From RPQJ01 sp963707145 (lineage in GTDB: Bacteria > Pseudomonadota > Gammaproteobacteria > Steroidobacterales > Steroidobacteraceae), in contig CAVPOQ010000005.1 in assembly GCA_963707145.1 (NCBI GenBank), positions 124,001-188,000 of the forward strand: DNA of 64,000 nucleotides. Direction: 5' to 3'. The stretch's first letter is position 1. Each line of letters begins with the position of its first letter. The position numbers and the translations under genes were made by a program. The notes under the pieces are model-generated. The model saw nothing but the letters and a program-made list of their open reading frames with translations. It was not told the DNA's origin and ran no database searches. Positions 53,997 through 62,990 of the stretch are shown here, in pieces.

Positions 53997-54719
53997 ATGA
54001 ACGACACCCAGGCAGACGCGTGGCTCGATACGCCGCTCGGCATCGCGCTGCTCGAGACCGAGCAGCGCGTGCTCGCCGACGTGCTCGCCGACGTGTTCGG
54101 CTTCGAACTGCTGCAGATCGGCTGCTGGGGCAGCGGCGTGGACCTCTGCGCCAGCGCACGCACGCAGCATCATCGCTGCGTCGCGCCACGCGCGAGCGGC
54201 GCGCGGGCGATCCGCGCGGATTTCGCCTCACTGCCGATCGCCACCGCGTCCGTCGAGGCAGTGCTGCTCCCCCATACGCTCGAGCACGCGCCGCACCCGC
54301 ATGAGCTGCTGCGCGAGGTCGAGCGCGTGCTGGTGGGCGAGGGCCACGTGATTGCCTGCGGATTCAATCCACTCGGCCCGTGGGGCCTGCGCCACCTGGT
54401 CGCGCGCGGGCGGTTCCCGCCGACCGGCGAGCGCCTGCTGGCCGAGGGCCGGCTGCGCGACTGGCTGCGGCTGCTCGGCTTCGAAGTGGTGGAGTCCCGC
54501 CGCTATTTGTTTGCGCCGCCCTGGAACCGTGGCTTCGCGGCGCGCAGCGGCCGGTGGCTGGAGCAGCGCGGGCCGCAGCTCGCTCCGCCGCTCGCCGGCG
54601 CCTACCTCGTCAAGGCCCGCAAGCGGGTGCGGGCCCTCACACCGATCCGCCCGGCCTGGCAGCGGGCTCCGGCCGTGGTCGGCGGGCTCGCGGAACCGAC
54701 CACGAGGAACGCGGCGTGA
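53997..54719 (+). CDS. SAM-dependent methyltransferase next to rnhA
   Basis: A 240-residue class I methyltransferase-like protein. The SAM motif I is degenerate (LLQIGCWGSGVDLCA). A later segment, LPHTLEHAPHPHELLREVERVLVGEGHVIACGFNPLGPWGLRHL, matches the conserved core of the methyltransferases commonly found between gloB and rnhA. Its substrate is not known. The ATG at 53997 follows a TATCCT -10-like stretch. Its stop overlaps the rnhA start (GTGA). It is divergent from gloB. Confidence 0.85.
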   Translation: MNDTQADAWLDTPLGIALLETEQRVLADVLADVFGFELLQIGCWGSGVDLCASARTQHHRCVAPRASGARAIRADFASLPIATASVEAVLLPHTLEHAPHPHELLREVERVLVGEGHVIACGFNPLGPWGLRHLVARGRFPPTGERLLAEGRLRDWLRLLGFEVVESRRYLFAPPWNRGFAARSGRWLEQRGPQLAPPLAGAYLVKARKRVRALTPIRPAWQRAPAVVGGLAEPTTRNAA

Positions 54720-55156
54720 CCGAGGTCGAGATCTACACCGATGGCGCGTGCCGCGGCAATCCCGGGCCGGGCGGCTGGGGCGCGCTGCTGGTCGCGGGCG
54801 CGCACCGCAGGGAACTGTGGGGCGGCGAGCCGGACACCACCAACAACCGCATGGAGATGACCGCCGCGATCGAGGCGCTGGCGGCGCTGCGGCGCCGCTG
54901 CCACGTAGATCTCTACACGGACTCGCAGTACGTGCGCAACGGCATCACCGAGTGGCTGCCGCAGTGGAAGCAGCGCGGCTGGAAGACCGCCGCCCGCAAG
55001 CCCGTGAAGAACGCCGACCTGTGGCTGCGGCTGGAGGCGGAGATGGCCCGCCACGAGGTGCGCTGGCACTGGGTGAAGGGGCACGCCGGGCACGTCGGCA
55101 ACGAGCACGCCGACGAGCTCGCCAACCGCGGCATCGACGAGCTCGGACAGCGTTGA
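54716..55156 (+). CDS. rnhA: ribonuclease HI
   Basis: Cuts the RNA strand of RNA-DNA hybrids; 146 residues. The four metal-binding acids are seen in YTDGACRGNPGPGGW (Asp), NNRMEMTAAIEAL (Glu), YTDSQYV (Asp) and NEHADELAN (Asp). The basic handle KQRGWKTAARKPVKNADLW is present. The GTG start overlaps the upstream stop. In most gammaproteobacteria dnaQ follows directly; here an aminotransferase gene stands between them. Confidence 0.97.
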   Translation: MTEVEIYTDGACRGNPGPGGWGALLVAGAHRRELWGGEPDTTNNRMEMTAAIEALAALRRRCHVDLYTDSQYVRNGITEWLPQWKQRGWKTAARKPVKNADLWLRLEAEMARHEVRWHWVKGHAGHVGNEHADELANRGIDELGQR

Positions 55157-55265
55157 GCCGCACGTGCGGCCCGGCAGTTGCGTCGGCTGCGCACGCCGCC
55201 GGCAGCCAGTGATCACGCCCGTGCCTTAGACTATACGGATTGCGACACGTCATCCGGGCAGGACC

Positions 55266-56379
55266 ATGGACTTCATCGACCTCAAGACCCAGTACCGCCG
55301 CATCAAGCCGTCCGTGGATGCGCGCATCGGCCGCGTGCTCGAGCACGGCCAGTACATCCTCGGCCCGGAAGTCGTGGAACTCGAGCGCGTGCTCGCCGAC
55401 TACGTCGGCGATGCGCCACTGCGTGGCCGCCTCGAGCGGCACCGACACGCTGCTCATCGCGATGATGGCGCTCGACATCGGCCCCGGCGACGAGGTGATC
55501 ACCGCGCCTTTCACGTTCTTCGCGACCGGCGAGATGATCGCGCTGCTCGGCGCCACGCCGGTGTTCGTCGACATCGATCCGCGCACCTACAATATCGATC
55601 CGGCCGGCGTGGCCGCGGCCATCACGCCGCGGACCCGGGCGATCATGCCGGTGTCGCTCTACGGCCAGTGCGCCGACCTCGACGCCATCAACGCGATCGC
55701 CTGCGCGAACGGGCTGCCGGTGATCGAGGACGGCGCGCAGAGCTTCGGCGCGACCCATCGCGGCAGGCGCTCCTGCGGCCTGTCGCTGGTGGGGTCGACG
55801 TCGTTCTTTCCCTCGAAGCCGCTCGGGGGCTACGGCGACGGCGGCGCGCTGTTCACCGACGACGACGCGCTGGCGACGAAGATGCGCGAGATCCGGGTGC
55901 ACGGGCAGGACCGTCGCTACCACCATCCGCGGCTCGGCCTCAACGGGCGGCTCGACACGCTCCAGGCGGCGGTGCTGCTCGCGAAGATGGAGATCTTCGA
56001 GGACGAGGTCGCGGCGCGTATCCGCCTCGGCGCCCGCTACACGGAGCTGCTCGCGGCGGCCTTCGCGGAGCGGCCCGAGGCGATCCGCCTGCCGTACGTC
56101 GAGCCGTTCAACACCAGCGTGTACGCGCAGTACACGATCGAGGTCTCCGACCGCGATGCCTTCGAGTTGCGCATGAAAGCCCTCGGCGTGCCGACCGCCG
56201 TGCACTATCCGCTGCCGCTGCACCTGCAGCCCGTGTTCGAGCACCTCGGCCAGCGCGCGGGTCGCTTCCCCGTGTCCGAGGCGGCGGCCCGACGGGTGGT
56301 CAGCCTGCCCATGCATCCCTACCTGACCGAAGCGGACCAGGCGATGGTCGTCCGGGCGGTCCGCGAAGCCACGGCCTGA
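55266..56379 (+). CDS. DegT/DnrJ/EryC1-type sugar aminotransferase (WbpE-like), broken by one frameshift
   Basis: PLP enzyme that aminates a nucleotide-linked keto-sugar. The first part (MDFIDLKTQYRRIKPSVDARI...EVVELERVLADYVG) is in one frame; from about 55411 the rest continues in another (HCVAASSGTDTLLIAMMALDIGPGDEVITAPFTFFATGEMI). The PLP lysine is in FFPSKPLGGYGDGG. The span is one base too long (net +1). Corrected length is about 370 residues, as expected. Close to WbpE/WlbC, which transfer an amino group to UDP-3-keto-GlcNAcA, it fits with the wbpA/B/D-like genes beyond dnaQ. It is inserted between rnhA and dnaQ. Confidence 0.85.
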
Positions 56380-56382
56380 ACC

Positions 56383-57099
56383 GTGCGGCAGGTCGTCCTC
56401 GACACCGAGACCACGGGCCTCGAGCCGGAACTCGGGCACCGCGTCATCGAACTGGGGTGCATCGAGGTGGTGAACCGCCGCCGCACCGGCCGCGTGTTCC
56501 ATCGCTACCTCTGCCCGGACCGCGACATCGACCCCGGCGCGCTGCAGGTGCACGGGATCACGGCGGAATTCCTGCGCGACCAGCCACGCTTCGCCGATGT
56601 GGCGGCGCAATGGCTCGAGTTCGTGCGCGGAGCGGAGCTGGTGATCCACAACGCGCCGTTCGACGTCGCCTTCCTCGACGCCGAGCTCGGTCGCCTGCCC
56701 GAGCCGCCGGGACGCGTGGGAGACTTCTGCCAGGTGGTCGACACACTGGCGCTCGCCCGCCAGCTCCACCCAGGCCAGCGCAACGGCCTCGACGCGCTCT
56801 GCAAGCGCTATTCGGTGGACAACTCCCAGCGCGACCTGCACGGGGCCCTGCTCGATGCGGACCTGCTGCTGGAGGTCTACCTCGCGATGACGGGCGGCCA
56901 GGGCGCGCTCACGCTGGACGAGGCGGACGAGGCGACCGCGGCGCGCGTGGCCACGCGACGTGCGAAGCGGCCGCGGGGCAAGTTGGTGGTGCTGTGCGCC
57001 GCCGACGCCGAGCTCGAGGCCCACGAGCAACGCCTGCTCGCGCTCGATCGCTCGAGCGGCGGCCGGACCGTCTGGCGCCGCCCGGAGGGCGAGGCTTGA
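56383..57099 (+). CDS. dnaQ: DNA polymerase III epsilon subunit (3'-5' proofreading exonuclease)
   Basis: Proofreading exonuclease of the replicative polymerase; 238 residues. DEDD motifs are visible: VLDTETTGLEP (DTE), VIHNAPFDVAFLDAE (Asp) and the Exo III region HGALLDADLLLEVY (His and Asp). The GTG start at 56383 lies three bases after the aminotransferase stop. The C-terminal tail would bind the polymerase subunit. It would normally be adjacent to rnhA. Confidence 0.96.
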   Translation: MRQVVLDTETTGLEPELGHRVIELGCIEVVNRRRTGRVFHRYLCPDRDIDPGALQVHGITAEFLRDQPRFADVAAQWLEFVRGAELVIHNAPFDVAFLDAELGRLPEPPGRVGDFCQVVDTLALARQLHPGQRNGLDALCKRYSVDNSQRDLHGALLDADLLLEVYLAMTGGQGALTLDEADEATAARVATRRAKRPRGKLVVLCAADAELEAHEQRLLALDRSSGGRTVWRRPEGEA

Positions 57100-57220
57100 G
57101 CCAGGAGCCCCAACCCGAACTTGACGTGGGTCGCATTCGCCGCGACCTGCCCGTGGCATCCTTGCGACCCGCGGCGTGCCGCTCGAACACCCAGAATTCC
57201 TTCACGACCCTCCAACTCTC

Positions 57221-58504
57221 ATGCCCAAACTGAACCTGCGCAACCTCCGCATCGGCGTCGTCGGCCTCGGCTACGTCGGACTGCCGCTCGCCGTCGAGTT
57301 CGGCAAGCGATTCAGTACCGTCGGTTTCGACATCAAGGCCGCGCGCGTCGACGAACTGCGTCGCGGCCACGACAGCACGCTCGAAACCGACGAGGCGGAG
57401 CTGGCGTCGGCGACCAAGCTCAGCTACACGACCCGCCTCGAGGACCTGAAGACGTGCCGCGTCTTCATCGTCACGGTCCCGACGCCGATCGACGAGTTCA
57501 AGCGGCCCGATCTCACGCCGCTCGAGAAGTCGAGCGAGTCGGTCGGCAAGGTGCTCAAGAAGGGCGACGTGGTGATCTACGAGTCGACCGTCTATCCGGG
57601 CTGCACGGAGGAGGTCTGCGTGCCGATCCTCGAGCGCGTCTCCGGGCTCAAGTTCAACAGGGACTTCTACGCGGGCTACAGCCCGGAGCGGATCAACCCC
57701 GGCGACAAGCAGCACCGCCTCACGACCATCCGCAAGGTGACCTCGGGCTCGACACCGGCGGTGGCCGAGTTCGTGGACTCGCTCTACCGCTCGATCATCA
57801 CGGTCGGGACGCACAAGGCCTCGAGCATCAAGGTGGCCGAGGCCGCCAAGGTGATCGAGAACACGCAGCGCGACGTCAACATCGCGCTCATCAACGAGCT
57901 GGCGCTGATCTTCAGCCGCCTCGGCATCGACACCGAAGAGGTGCTGAACGCCGCGGGCAGCAAGTGGAACTTCCTGCCGTTCCGTCCGGGTCTCGTGGGC
58001 GGGCACTGCATCGGCGTGGACCCGTACTACCTGACCCACAAGGCACAGGCGATCGGCTACCACCCGGAGATGATCCTGGCGGGCCGGCGCATCAACGACA
58101 ACATGGGCATCTACGTCGCGCAGCAGGTCGCACAGCTGATGATGCAGCGCAGGATCCAGGTGAAGGATTCGCGCGTGCTGGTGATGGGCCTCACCTTCAA
58201 GGAGAACTGCCCCGACGTGCGCAACACCAAGATCGTCGACGTCGTCAACGAACTCGAGAAGTACGGCGCGAAGGTCGAGGTCTGCGACCCGTGGGCCGAC
58301 CCGGACGAGGCCGAGCACGAGTACGGCCTGCGTCCCGTCAGCAAGGCGAAGCCCGGCAGCTACGACGCGATCGTGATCGGCGTCGCCCACGACGAGTTCC
58401 GCAAGATGGGCATCGCCAACGTCCGCAAGCTCGGCCGCAGGAACCACGTCCTCTACGACATCAAGTACGTGTTCAAGGCGGACGAAGTCGACGGCCGGCT
58501 CTGA
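57221..58504 (+). CDS. UDP-N-acetyl-hexosamine 6-dehydrogenase (WbpA/WbpO/TviB type)
   Basis: NAD-dependent four-electron dehydrogenase that oxidises UDP-GlcNAc or UDP-GalNAc to the uronic acid. The 427 residues have the N-terminal Rossmann motif GLGYVGLP (about 16-23), the PTPIDEFKRPDLTPLE and YSPERINPGDK motifs, and the catalytic Cys263 in GGHCIGVDPYYL. The high match to the TviB/WbpO pattern excludes plain UDP-glucose dehydrogenase, though GlcNAc versus GalNAc cannot be told. The ATG at 57221 was chosen; an upstream GTG adds 15 non-conserved residues. It begins a surface-sugar block. Confidence 0.9.
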   Translation: MPKLNLRNLRIGVVGLGYVGLPLAVEFGKRFSTVGFDIKAARVDELRRGHDSTLETDEAELASATKLSYTTRLEDLKTCRVFIVTVPTPIDEFKRPDLTPLEKSSESVGKVLKKGDVVIYESTVYPGCTEEVCVPILERVSGLKFNRDFYAGYSPERINPGDKQHRLTTIRKVTSGSTPAVAEFVDSLYRSIITVGTHKASSIKVAEAAKVIENTQRDVNIALINELALIFSRLGIDTEEVLNAAGSKWNFLPFRPGLVGGHCIGVDPYYLTHKAQAIGYHPEMILAGRRINDNMGIYVAQQVAQLMMQRRIQVKDSRVLVMGLTFKENCPDVRNTKIVDVVNELEKYGAKVEVCDPWADPDEAEHEYGLRPVSKAKPGSYDAIVIGVAHDEFRKMGIANVRKLGRRNHVLYDIKYVFKADEVDGRL

Positions 58505-58508
58505 AGCC

Positions 58509-59531
58509 ATGAAGATCCTGGTCACCGGTGCTGCCGGGTTCATCGGCTTCCACACCGCGCAGCAGCTGCTCGCGCGCGGCGATGAGGTCGTTGGCCTCGA
58601 CAACCTCAACGAGTACTACGACGTCCGCCTGAAGCTGGCCCGTCTCGAGATCCTGAAGCGCCAGAGCGGCTTTCGCTTCGTCAAGCTCGACCTCGCCGAC
58701 CGCGACGGCATGGCGGGCCTGTTCGCGCAGGAGCGCTTCGCGCGCGTGATCCACCTCGCGGCCCAGGCCGGGGTGCGCTACTCGATCCAGAATCCGCTCG
58801 CCTACGTGGACAGCAACGTGGTGGGCTTCGCCAACGTGCTCGAGGGCTGCCGGCACAACGGCGTCGAGCACCTCGTGTACGCCTCGACGAGCTCCGTGTA
58901 CGGCGCCAACACGAACATGCCGTTCTCGGTGCACCAGAACGTGGACCACCCGCTGTCGTTCTATGCGGCCACCAAGAAGGCCAACGAACTGATGGCCCAC
59001 ACCTATGCGCACCTCTACGCGCTGCCGGTGACCGGCCTGCGCTTCTTCACCGTGTACGGGCCCTGGGGCCGGCCGGACATGGCGCTGTTCCTGTTCACGC
59101 GCAACATCCTCGCGGGCCAGCCGATCGACGTCTTCAACTACGGCCACCACCGGCGCGACTTCACCTTCGTGGCGGACATCGTCGAGGGCGTGGTGCGCTG
59201 CTGCGACCGCGTCGCAACCGGCAACCACGCCTGGGACAGCGACGCGCCCGACCCGGGCTCGAGCCGCGCGCCTTACCGTCTCTACAACATCGGCAACAAC
59301 CAGCCCGTGGAACTGATGCGCTACATCGAGGTGCTCGAGCAGTGCCTCGGCCGCAAGGCGCAGATGAACCTGCTGCCGCTGCAGCAGGGCGACGTGCCGG
59401 ACACCTGGGCCGACATCGACGATCTGCAGCGCGACGCCGGCTACACGCCCTCGACGACCGTCGAGACCGGCATCCGGCGCTTCGTGGACTGGTACCTCGA
59501 CTATTACAGCGAGCGCCCTCCCGCCGGCTGA
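58509..59531 (+). CDS. NAD-dependent epimerase, UDP-glucuronate 4-epimerase type
   Basis: Extended short-chain dehydrogenase of 340 residues. It has TGAAGFIGFHTAQQLL (NAD binding), the catalytic YxxxK as YAATKKANELMAHTYAHLY, and LRFFTVYGPWGRPDMALFLFT. The sequence DNLNEYYDVRLKLARLE near residue 35 and the last motif are characteristic of UDP-GlcA 4-epimerases that give UDP-galacturonate for capsules and O-antigens. It begins five bases after the dehydrogenase stop, so both are cotranscribed. Confidence 0.88.
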   Translation: MKILVTGAAGFIGFHTAQQLLARGDEVVGLDNLNEYYDVRLKLARLEILKRQSGFRFVKLDLADRDGMAGLFAQERFARVIHLAAQAGVRYSIQNPLAYVDSNVVGFANVLEGCRHNGVEHLVYASTSSVYGANTNMPFSVHQNVDHPLSFYAATKKANELMAHTYAHLYALPVTGLRFFTVYGPWGRPDMALFLFTRNILAGQPIDVFNYGHHRRDFTFVADIVEGVVRCCDRVATGNHAWDSDAPDPGSSRAPYRLYNIGNNQPVELMRYIEVLEQCLGRKAQMNLLPLQQGDVPDTWADIDDLQRDAGYTPSTTVETGIRRFVDWYLDYYSERPPAG

Positions 59532-59546
59532 CCCGCGCTCTCCAGG

Positions 59547-59576
59547 CTGACGGCGACTCCGGCGTCCGGATACAAT
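59547..59576 (+). promoter_or_regulatory. probable promoter before the Gfo/Idh gene
   Basis: CTGACG (59547-59552) and TACAAT (59571-59576) are 18 bases apart. The spacing and sequence resemble the efp promoter. It lies 69 bases before the chosen GTG. Confidence 0.45.
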
Positions 59577-59644
59577 CGCCGCCCCCCGAGGCCAGCAGCG
59601 CGACGCTCCGCGCGGTGAAAGTCGTGTCAGGAAAGACCCCGATC

Positions 59645-60682
59645 GTGGACCGCCGGATCCGCGTCGCCGTGGTGGGCTGCGGACGCATCGCGTCCAATCA
59701 CTTCAGCGCCATCGAGAAGCACGCGGATCGCATCGAACTCGCAGCCGTGTGCGACAGCGATCCGCGCGCGCTGGCCGACGCCGTGGCGAAGACAGGCGCG
59801 CGCGGTTTCGCGGACCTGTCGGACCTGCTGGCCGAGGGGATGGTCGACCTGGTCGCGCTGTGCACGCCGAGCGGGCTGCACCCGGCCCAGGCGATCCAGG
59901 CAGCGCAGGCGGGCTGCCACGTCATGACCGAGAAGCCGATGGCCACGCGCTGGACCGACGGGCTCGACATGGTGCGCGAATGCGACCGCGCGGGCGTCCG
60001 GCTGTTCGTCGTCAAGCAGAACCGGCGCAACGCGACGCTGCAACTCGTCAAGCGGGCCATCGATGGCGGCCGCTTCGGCCGGATCTTCATGGTCACGATC
60101 AACGTGTTCTGGTCGCGACCGCAGTCGTATTACGACAGCGCGAAGTGGCGCGGCACCTGGGAGTTCGACGGCGGTGCGCTGATGAACCAGGCCAGCCACT
60201 ACGTGGACCTCGTCGACTGGCTGATCGGCCCGGTGGAGAGCGTGCAGGCCTACGTCGCGACGCTGGCGCGCAACATCCAGGTGGAGGACACCGCGACCGT
60301 GGGCGTTCGCTGGCGGTCGGGCGCGCTCGGCTCGGTGAACGTGACGATGCTCGCCTATCCGCGCAACCTCGAGGGGTCCATCACCATCATCGGCGAGCGC
60401 GGGACCGTCAAGGTGGGTGGCGTCGCGGTCAATCAGATCGAGCACTGGGAGTTCGCCGACCAGGACCCGGACGACCAGCGCGTCCGCGACGCGAGCTACG
60501 AAACCACGTCGGTCTACGGCTTCGGGCATCCGCTGTACTACGACAACGTGATCCGCACGCTGCGCGGCGAGTGCGAGGCGGAGACCGACGGCCGCGAGGG
60601 GCTGCGCTCGCTCGAGATCCTGATCGCCAGCTATCTCTCGGCGCGCGACCAGCGCCGCGTCGCGCTGCCGCTGCAGTACTGA
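59645..60682 (+). CDS. Gfo/Idh/MocA-family oxidoreductase (WbpB-like)
   Basis: NAD-dependent 3-dehydrogenase, probably converting UDP-GlcNAcA to its 3-keto form. The 345 residues have an N-terminal Rossmann domain (IRVAVVGCGRIASNHF), the EKPMATRW motif with the catalytic Lys, and a C-terminal Gfo/Idh domain (SHYVDLVDWLIGPVESV). The GTG at 59645 follows AGGAAAG at nine bases and gives a normal N-terminus; further GTGs ten and seven codons upstream are possible. The acetyltransferase gene begins two bases after the stop, matching the wbpB/wbpD pairing. Confidence 0.88.
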   Translation: MDRRIRVAVVGCGRIASNHFSAIEKHADRIELAAVCDSDPRALADAVAKTGARGFADLSDLLAEGMVDLVALCTPSGLHPAQAIQAAQAGCHVMTEKPMATRWTDGLDMVRECDRAGVRLFVVKQNRRNATLQLVKRAIDGGRFGRIFMVTINVFWSRPQSYYDSAKWRGTWEFDGGALMNQASHYVDLVDWLIGPVESVQAYVATLARNIQVEDTATVGVRWRSGALGSVNVTMLAYPRNLEGSITIIGERGTVKVGGVAVNQIEHWEFADQDPDDQRVRDASYETTSVYGFGHPLYYDNVIRTLRGECEAETDGREGLRSLEILIASYLSARDQRRVALPLQY

Positions 60683-60684
60683 CG

Positions 60685-61269
60685 ATGGCGACCGCATCGA
60701 TTCACGCCAGCGCGATCGTCGATCCGGGTGCGACGATCGGCGAGGGCAGCCGCATCTGGCATTTCGTGCACGTCTGCGGCGGGGCCGTGATCGGGCGCGA
60801 CTGTTCGCTCGGTCAGAATGTGTTCGTCGGCAACCGCGTGCGCATCGGCGACAACGTCAAGATCCAGAACAACGTCTCCGTCTACGACAACGTGACCCTC
60901 GAGGACGACGTATTCTGCGGTCCGAGCATGGTGTTCACCAATGTCTACAACCCGCGTTCGGCCGTCTCGCGCAAGGCCGAGTACCGTGACACCGTGGTGC
61001 GCCGCGGTGCCACGCTGGGCGCGAACTGCACGGTCGTCTGCGGCATCGAGATCGGCGAATTCGCCTTCGTCGGCGCCGGCGCGGTCGTCAACCGGGACGT
61101 GCCGGCGTTCGCGCTGATGCTCGGGGTTCCCGCCCGCCAGGCAGGCTGGATGAGTCGCCACGGCGAAAGACTGGCGCTGCCCCTCGAGGGAAGCGGCGAG
61201 GCGACCTGTCCGCAGACCGGGGATCGCTACGTCCTCGTGGGCGGCGTGCTGAGACTCGAGCCGCGCTGA
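60685..61269 (+). CDS. hexapeptide N-acetyltransferase (WbpD-like)
   Basis: Left-handed beta-helix acyltransferase of 194 residues, expected to acetylate the 3-amino group of UDP-GlcNAc3NA. The hexapeptide repeat region is clear (about 5-125: HASAIVDPGATIGEGSRIWHF, IGRDCSLGQNVFVGNRVRIGDNVKIQNNVSVYDNVTLED, then VVCGIEIGEFAFVGAGAVV). The C-terminus (CPQTGDRYVL) fits the WbpD/WlbB group. With the aminotransferase, the WbpB-like enzyme and the dehydrogenase it completes a four-step diacetamido-uronate precursor pathway. Confidence 0.9.
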   Translation: MATASIHASAIVDPGATIGEGSRIWHFVHVCGGAVIGRDCSLGQNVFVGNRVRIGDNVKIQNNVSVYDNVTLEDDVFCGPSMVFTNVYNPRSAVSRKAEYRDTVVRRGATLGANCTVVCGIEIGEFAFVGAGAVVNRDVPAFALMLGVPARQAGWMSRHGERLALPLEGSGEATCPQTGDRYVLVGGVLRLEPR

Positions 61270-61294
61270 TCGCCCGGCCCGGGCATGCTGCCCT

Positions 61295-61300
61295 TACAAT
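61295..61300 (+). promoter_or_regulatory. possible -10 for pgi
   Basis: TACAAT lies 27 bases before the pgi ATG. A -35 was not recognised. Confidence 0.3.
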
Positions 61301-61327
61301 GGCGCATCCCCAGCCGCGGATGCACCC

Positions 61328-62980
61328 ATGTCCGACCGCACCCTCCTGCCGCAGTGGCAAACCCTGCAGGCCCATGCCGCCACGATCGAGCGCCAGCACC
61401 TGCGCCAGCTGTTCGCCGCGGACCCGGCGCGCTTCGACGCGCTGGGCATCACGGCGCTCGACTTCCTCTATGACCTTTCTCGGCAGCGGCTGACGGCCGA
61501 GACGCTCGGGCTGCTGCTCGAACTCGCCCGGGCCTGCGACCTCGACGGCCGCATCCGAGCGCTGTTCGCCGGTGAGCCCGTCAACAACACCGAGCGCCGT
61601 CCGGCGCTGCACATGGCGCTGCGCAACCGTTCGGGTCGGCCCATCGAGGTCGCCGGCCGCGACGTGATGCCCGAGGTGCGCGCCGAACTCGAGAAGATGC
61701 GCGCCTTCGTCACCGGCGTGCACGAAGGTCGCATCACCGCGGCAGGCGGGCAGCGCTTCACCGACGTCGTGAACATCGGCATCGGCGGCTCGGACCTCGG
61801 CGTCGTGATGGCCACCGAGGCGCTCGGCCGCTACCGCAACCGCGCCATCCGCCTGCACTGCGTGTCGAACATCGACGGCGTCGAGCTCGCCGAGGTGATG
61901 GAGCAGGTGAATCCGGCGACGACGTTGTTCGTGGTGTGCTCCAAGACCTTCACGACGCAGGAGACGCTCGCCAACGCCACCGCGGCGCGGGAGTGGCTGG
62001 TGGGCGAACTCGGCGAGGCGGCCGTGGCCCGGCACTTCGTCGCCGTCTCCACGAACCACGCCGCCATGGACGCCTTCGGCATCGCGCCGCAGTCGCGCTT
62101 CACGATGTGGGACTGGGTGGGCGGTCGCTACTCGCTGTGGTCGGCCGTCGGGCTCTCGATCGCGCTCGCGCTCGGCATGGAGCCCTTCGAGCTGGTCCTG
62201 CAGGGCGGCCACGACATGGACGAGCACTTCCGCAGCGCCCCGCTCGAGGCCAACCTGCCGGTGCTGATGGGTCTCGTCGGCGTCTGGAACTCGAATTTCC
62301 TCGGCCACGACTCGCTCGCCGTGCTGCCCTACGACCGGCGCCTGCACCGCTTCTCCGCGTACCTGCAGCAGCTCGAGATGGAGTCGAACGGGAAGTCCGT
62401 GACGCGCGACGGCCGGCCCGTCGCCCACGGCACGGGCACGGTGGTGTGGGGCGAACCCGGCAACAACGCCCAGCACTCGTTCTTCCAGCTGCTGCACCAG
62501 GGTACGGCACGCGTCGCGATCGACTTCATCGCGCCGGTCAACGCCTCGAGCCGCTTCCAGCCGCAGCACGACCTCGCGCTCGCCAACTGTTTCGCGCAGG
62601 CCGAGGCCTTCGCCTTTGGCCAGACCGAGCTGCAGGTGCAGGCCGACCTCGAAGGCAAGGGCACGCCCCCGGAGGAAATCGCGCGCCTCCTGACGCACAA
62701 GGTGCACGTCGGCAACCGGCCTTCGAGCCTGATTCTGTTCCCGCGCCTCGGACCCCGCACGCTCGGCCGCCTGATCGCCTGGTACGAGCACAAGGTGTTC
62801 GTGCAGAGCGTGATCTGGGACGTGAACCCCTTCGACCAGTGGGGCGTCGAACTCGGCAAGAAGCTCGCCGGTTCGATGGCGCCGGCGGTGCAGCAGGCGT
62901 CGTGGCCCGAGGGCCCGCGCCACGTGCAGTCCCTGCTTGCGGCGGTCGCGCGCTGGCGCGGCGAGTCGGCGAGCCGGTAG
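61328..62980 (+). CDS. pgi: glucose-6-phosphate isomerase
   Basis: Interconverts glucose-6-phosphate and fructose-6-phosphate, supplying both glycolysis and sugar-nucleotide synthesis. The 550 residues contain NIGIGGSDLGVVMATEAL, SKTFTTQETLANA, MWDWVGGRYSLWSAVGLSIAL (the PGI signature), the Glu-containing GEPGNNAQHSFFQLLHQG and the C-terminal FDQWGVELGKKLA. Adjacent to surface-sugar genes, it would feed their UDP-GlcNAc supply. Confidence 0.97.
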   Translation: MSDRTLLPQWQTLQAHAATIERQHLRQLFAADPARFDALGITALDFLYDLSRQRLTAETLGLLLELARACDLDGRIRALFAGEPVNNTERRPALHMALRNRSGRPIEVAGRDVMPEVRAELEKMRAFVTGVHEGRITAAGGQRFTDVVNIGIGGSDLGVVMATEALGRYRNRAIRLHCVSNIDGVELAEVMEQVNPATTLFVVCSKTFTTQETLANATAAREWLVGELGEAAVARHFVAVSTNHAAMDAFGIAPQSRFTMWDWVGGRYSLWSAVGLSIALALGMEPFELVLQGGHDMDEHFRSAPLEANLPVLMGLVGVWNSNFLGHDSLAVLPYDRRLHRFSAYLQQLEMESNGKSVTRDGRPVAHGTGTVVWGEPGNNAQHSFFQLLHQGTARVAIDFIAPVNASSRFQPQHDLALANCFAQAEAFAFGQTELQVQADLEGKGTPPEEIARLLTHKVHVGNRPSSLILFPRLGPRTLGRLIAWYEHKVFVQSVIWDVNPFDQWGVELGKKLAGSMAPAVQQASWPEGPRHVQSLLAAVARWRGESASR

Positions 62981-62990
62981 CATCCACGCA

